Assembly: GCF_001421245.1 (NCBI RefSeq)
Contig: NZ_LMKE01000013.1
Span: 144,101 to 202,255 of the forward strand
Direction of reading: 5' to 3'
DNA length: 58,155 nt
Source of the DNA: Sphingomonas sp. Leaf10
GTDB lineage: Bacteria; Pseudomonadota; Alphaproteobacteria; Sphingomonadales; Sphingomonadaceae
Part shown: in pieces, positions 54,888 to 58,155 of the stretch
How the letters are laid out: every line of letters begins with the position of its first letter
Numbering within the stretch: position 1 is the stretch's first letter
The notes under the pieces: generated by a model
The model's database searches: none
Seen by the model: the letters and a program-made list of their open reading frames with translations, nothing else
Told to the model about the DNA's origin: nothing
Translations under genes and position numbers: made by a program

Positions 54888-57028
54888 TAGCGGACCGGGA
54901 AGCCGCGGCGCTTGAACAATGCGGTCACATCCGGGTCGCGGCCGCGGAACGCGCGATAGGCGTCCTTGCGGTCGGTTTCGTTGCCGGTCGACAGCAACGT
55001 CTGGCGGAAGCGATCCGCCGTCGCCTTGTCCCACACATTGCCGGTCGCCTCGAACGCCGCCCAGGTATCGGCGTCCATCGTTTCCGACCACAGGTAGGAA
55101 TAATAGCCGGCCGAATAGGCGTCGGACGAGAAGAGGTGATTGAACTGCGGCAGGCGGTGCCGCATCACCATCTCCCTGGGCATGCCGAGCCTGCCCAGCG
55201 TCTCCCGCTCGAACGCGGCGACATCGGTCACCGGCGTCTCACGATCGTGCAACTCCATGTCGACGATCGCCGAGGACAGATACTCGACGGTGTCGAAGCC
55301 CTGGTTGAAGGTCGACGACTTCTCGATCTTGTCGACCAGCGCCTGCGGCATCGGCTGCCCGGTCTGGTAATGCTTGGCATAGCGGTCGAGCACGTCGCGG
55401 GTCAGCAGCCAGTTCTCGTTCACCTGACTGGGATACTCCACGAAGTCGCGCGGCGTGCCGGCCAAGCCCGGATAGGTCACATTCTGCAGGAACGAATGGA
55501 TCGCGTGGCCGAATTCGTGGAACAGCGTCGTCGCGTCGTCGAGGCTGATGAGCGTCGGCTGCCCGGCGGCGCCCTTTACGAAATTGTTGTTGTTCGACGC
55601 CAGTACGTTGGTCTCACCGCCCAGCTTCTGTTGCCCGCGATAGCGCGTCGCCCATGCCCCCGACCGTTTACCCGAGCGGGCGAAGTTGTCGAGATAGAAG
55701 ACGCCGACATTGCGCCCGGTCTTCGCATCGGTGACGACGAAGGTCCGGACATTCTTTTCAAACACCGGAATCTGCCCGGTATTCTCGGTAAACTTCAGGC
55801 CGTAGAGGCGACCGGCGGCGTAGAAGGCGGCCTGCACGATATTGTCGAGCTGGAGATACGGCTTCACCTCGCTCTCATCGAGGTCGTATTTCGCCTTGCG
55901 CACCTTTTCGGCGTAGAAGCGATAGTCCCATGGTTCGATGGTGATGTTCGCGCCGTCCTTGCGCGCCAATGCCTGCATGTCGGCGACTTCCTCACGCACG
56001 CGCGCCACCGCGGCGGGCCAGACGCGCATCATCAGCGCCTTGGCATTGGCGGGCGTACCGGCCATCGTGTCGTCCATGCGCAGATAGGCGTGGTTGCGGA
56101 AGCCGAGCAGCTTGGCCCGCTCCTGCCGCAGCTTCAGGATGATGGCGATCGTCGCCTTGGTATCGTTGGCGTTGCCGTTGTCACCGCGCATGACGAAGGC
56201 GCGCCAGACCTTTTCGCGCAAGGCACGGTCGGTGGCATAGGTCAGCACCGGCGCGACCGACGAGCGGGTGTTGACGATCGCCCATTTGCCGGGCAAGCCC
56301 CGCTCGTCCGCCGCCGCCTTCAACGAGGCGATGAAGCTGTCGGGTAGGCCGGCAAGTTGCTTCGCGTCGTCGACGACGATCCAGGTTTCCTCGTCCGCCA
56401 GCACCTTCTGGCTGAAATCGTTATAGGCGACCGACAATTGCTGGTTCAGGCCGCTGACCTGCTGGCGCTGCGCATCGGTCAACAGGCTGCCGCGCCGCAC
56501 GAAGCTGCGGTAGGTGCGCTCGAGCAACCGCAATTGCTGTGGGTTCAGATTCTGCCGGGCGCGGGTGTCGTACGCGGTCTTGATCCGGGCGAACAATTTC
56601 GGGTCGAGGAACAGTTCGTCGTTGAACGCCGACAGCTTGGGCGACCATCCACGGTCGATCGCCTGCACCTCCTTGGTCGCGAGGTTGCTGGTATAGACGC
56701 CCCACATCGACCCGACCCGGTCCATCATGTCCCCGGCGAGTTGCAGCGGTTCGATGACCGTCTTGAACGTCGCGGGCCGCTTGTCGTCGCGGATCGCATG
56801 GATTTCGCGGCGCAGCTCCGCCATCGCCACCGGAAAGGCGACCGGGAACATCGCCGGGGTCACCTTGTCCCACGGCGGCACCCCCTGATACGGGCCGCCC
56901 CATGTCGCGGTCAGCGGCGTGGCGTCGACGGCGGCAGCGGTGGTGTTAGCGGTTTGCGGCATGGCGGCACCATAGGCCGGAAGGGCAAGGGCAGTGGTGG
57001 CAAGCAACGCGCCGAGACGTACGATCAT
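54887..57028 (-). CDS. M3 family zinc metallopeptidase (peptidyl-dipeptidase type)
   Basis: A 713-residue protein from ATG 57028 (a TTG at 57046 is possible). The signal peptide (MIVRLGALLATTALALPAYG) ends near 20, placing it in the periplasm. The zinc site is HEFGH at 504-508, followed by PSQVNENW with the third ligand Glu region. The family C-terminal SAGYYSYLWSETMDADTWAAF is present. It resembles Dcp, which removes C-terminal dipeptides. Confidence 0.93.
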   Translation of the reverse strand: MIVRLGALLATTALALPAYGAAMPQTANTTAAAVDATPLTATWGGPYQGVPPWDKVTPAMFPVAFPVAMAELRREIHAIRDDKRPATFKTVIEPLQLAGDMMDRVGSMWGVYTSNLATKEVQAIDRGWSPKLSAFNDELFLDPKLFARIKTAYDTRARQNLNPQQLRLLERTYRSFVRRGSLLTDAQRQQVSGLNQQLSVAYNDFSQKVLADEETWIVVDDAKQLAGLPDSFIASLKAAADERGLPGKWAIVNTRSSVAPVLTYATDRALREKVWRAFVMRGDNGNANDTKATIAIILKLRQERAKLLGFRNHAYLRMDDTMAGTPANAKALMMRVWPAAVARVREEVADMQALARKDGANITIEPWDYRFYAEKVRKAKYDLDESEVKPYLQLDNIVQAAFYAAGRLYGLKFTENTGQIPVFEKNVRTFVVTDAKTGRNVGVFYLDNFARSGKRSGAWATRYRGQQKLGGETNVLASNNNNFVKGAAGQPTLISLDDATTLFHEFGHAIHSFLQNVTYPGLAGTPRDFVEYPSQVNENWLLTRDVLDRYAKHYQTGQPMPQALVDKIEKSSTFNQGFDTVEYLSSAIVDMELHDRETPVTDVAAFERETLGRLGMPREMVMRHRLPQFNHLFSSDAYSAGYYSYLWSETMDADTWAAFEATGNVWDKATADRFRQTLLSTGNETDRKDAYRAFRGRDPDVTALFKRRGFPVR

Positions 57029-57129
57029 CAACAGGTCCGTCCTCAATATCGAATATCGACAAACTTAAAGATCGGGAGCCGCTTGGCAACCACGGCGTTG
57101 ATGCGGCAACGAAACGATACGGGGTCCCC

Positions 57130-57594
57130 ATGCACATCACGACCATTGCCGAACTCGACCGCGTCCGCGACGAAGCGCGCAAGCTGGTGACCAAGCGCGC
57201 ACTGGTATCGGCGGGTGCGTCGGTGGTGCCGGTGCCGGGTGCCGACCTGATCGTCGATGCGAATATCCTGACGAAATTGTTGCCCGACATCAGCAGCCGT
57301 TTTGGTCTCAGCGAGCGCCAGGTGCAGGCGCTCGAACCCGATCGCGCGAAGCAGGTGCTGTTGATCGCCGCCAATCTCGGTAATGGCGTGATTGGCCGGT
57401 CGATTACCAGGCGGGTTGTGACGATGCTGATCCGTAAGGTCGGCGCCCGCTATGCCAGCAAGTCGCTGTTGCGGTTCGTGCCGTTCGCCGGACAGGTCGC
57501 GGCGGCGGGGATCAGTTTCGGCGCGATGAAACTGGTCGGCAATTCGCACATCGACGATTGTTACGAGACGGTGCGGCGCACGCTGGCGGCGTAG
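57130..57594 (+). CDS. conserved hypothetical protein with GADLIVDANILTKLLP motif
   Basis: A 154-residue protein with a cationic helical N-terminus (MHITTIAELDRVRDEARKLV) and two weakly hydrophobic, Gly/Ala-rich segments near 28-50 (SAGASVVPVPGADLIVDANI) and 115-140 (LRFVPFAGQVAAAGISFGAM). These recall the paired amphipathic helices of DUF697-type proteins, but I cannot assign it. It may associate with the membrane. An inverted repeat follows the stop. Confidence 0.7.
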   Translation: MHITTIAELDRVRDEARKLVTKRALVSAGASVVPVPGADLIVDANILTKLLPDISSRFGLSERQVQALEPDRAKQVLLIAANLGNGVIGRSITRRVVTMLIRKVGARYASKSLLRFVPFAGQVAAAGISFGAMKLVGNSHIDDCYETVRRTLAA

Positions 57595-57602
57595 CGCGTA
57601 AC

Positions 57603-57642
57603 GCCGTTCGTCCTTCCCGCGCAGATGGCAAAGACGAACGGC
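57603..57642. terminator. stem-loop between convergent genes
   Basis: A perfect ten-base inverted repeat, GCCGTTCGTC at 57603-57612 and GACGAACGGC at 57633-57642, around a 20-base loop. There is no T-run, so a terminator role is only plausible. Confidence 0.45.
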
Positions 57643-57655
57643 CTATCAGGCAGCG

Positions 57656-58155
57656 TCAGTCGGCCGGCATCAGTTCGACCACGTCCAGCAACGATTCGAA
57701 GCGCGGATAGGGCAGGACCAGCCGCCAGCGGCGCTCGCCGATCCGTTCCAGCACCCCCGCCATGTCGCGGTCCCGGTCCTGTCCGTACTGCAACGGCGCG
57801 CGTTCGTCGCCGAGCAGCAGCGTGCCGAGGAAGATCGTCCGGTCACCATCGGCGAACAGCAGGCCGACCGGCCGCTGTGATCCCGTTTCCTTGTAGAAGC
57901 TGCGCACCTGCCCTTCATCGGCGATACGGCAGTCGAAGGCCGGATAGGCGGTGAAGTCGCGCATCGCGCTGCCCGCCGCGCCCAGCTTGAACACCCGGCA
58001 GCGATAGCGCCCGGCCGGCGCTGCACCGGCCAGCGCCAGGTCCGGCTGGAACAGCGCGCCCTGCTCTGCCACCGCCGCCGGATCGGCGGCACGAGCGCGG
58101 GGCAAGGCCGCCAGCCATGCCGCCCGCCAGCGCCGCAACCGGTCGCGATCGGCGG
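57656..58155 (-). CDS. DUF4893 domain protein (5' part beyond window)
   Basis: The frame is open to the window edge, so the start lies outside. The visible 166 residues begin ADRDRLRRWRAAWLAALPRARA, the usual opening helix of DUF4893, which normally follows a signal peptide. The beta-rich part has GRYRCRVFKLG and TAYPAFDCRI, with two cysteines. FLGTLLLGDERAPLQYGQDRDRDMAGVLERIGERRWRLVLPYPRFES completes the family pattern. An exported protein of unknown function is inferred from relatives. Confidence 0.85.
   Translation of the reverse strand, partial: ADRDRLRRWRAAWLAALPRARAADPAAVAEQGALFQPDLALAGAAPAGRYRCRVFKLGAAGSAMRDFTAYPAFDCRIADEGQVRSFYKETGSQRPVGLLFADGDRTIFLGTLLLGDERAPLQYGQDRDRDMAGVLERIGERRWRLVLPYPRFESLLDVVELMPAD

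Overview
The window looks like a chromosome segment of a GC-rich alphaproteobacterium of the Sphingomonas type. This rests on the protein families seen (a CcrM-type GANTC methyltransferase, a TonB-dependent siderophore receptor, a Pseudomonas-like branched-chain keto acid dehydrogenase, yajC-secD-secF), the very high GC of coding DNA, and two families of intergenic palindromic repeats of a kind common in sphingomonads. No database search was possible, so the genus is an inference.

Layout. 0-17.2 kb is mostly housekeeping and stress genes: panB, an ArsC-like reductase, two chemoreceptor-type or sensor genes, fpr, a TonB receptor, a lipoprotein/acetyltransferase pair, a BI-1 family membrane protein, thpR, an OsmC peroxiredoxin, a glycosyltransferase, and a yajC-secD-secF-Mth938 operon. 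A tRNA-Pro(GGG) lies at 17.3 kb. From 25.6 kb down to 17.4 kb a minus-strand run reads glmM, a 58-residue DUF1272 protein, a thiD-VOC fusion, rnhB, ccrM, folP and a large exported protein of unknown role. Several of these genes overlap by one to eight bases, but a 314-base regulatory gap separates rnhB from ccrM. That gap holds nine GANTC sites in 138 bases, the target of the methyltransferase it precedes.

25.7-35 kb holds a DAACS-type transporter, gor-pgi, lepB-rnc, a PRC-barrel-like protein, a PAP2 phosphatase and a second methyl-accepting protein. 35.3-46.4 kb is the accessory part: a two-module GH43 enzyme, a GH31 alpha-xylosidase-like enzyme with an inserted PA14 domain, a further GH43, and a decayed GH43 whose signal peptide is out of frame. 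These fit degradation of arabinose- and xylose-decorated hemicellulose outside the cytoplasm. An intact IS630-family element, an IS110 fossil and a tRNA-Lys(TTT) close this region.

46.5-58.2 kb returns to core functions: folK, a family-5 uracil-DNA glycosylase, a DUF885 peptidase-like protein, the bkdA1-bkdA2-bkdB branched-chain keto acid dehydrogenase operon, an M3 metallopeptidase and a DUF4893 gene cut by the window edge. A copy of the main intergenic repeat lies in frame inside bkdB, in the linker behind the lipoyl domain. Together with the GANTC cluster, this is the most interesting observation in the window. I found no CRISPR array, prophage, integrase, toxin-antitoxin pair or recognisable new defence system.
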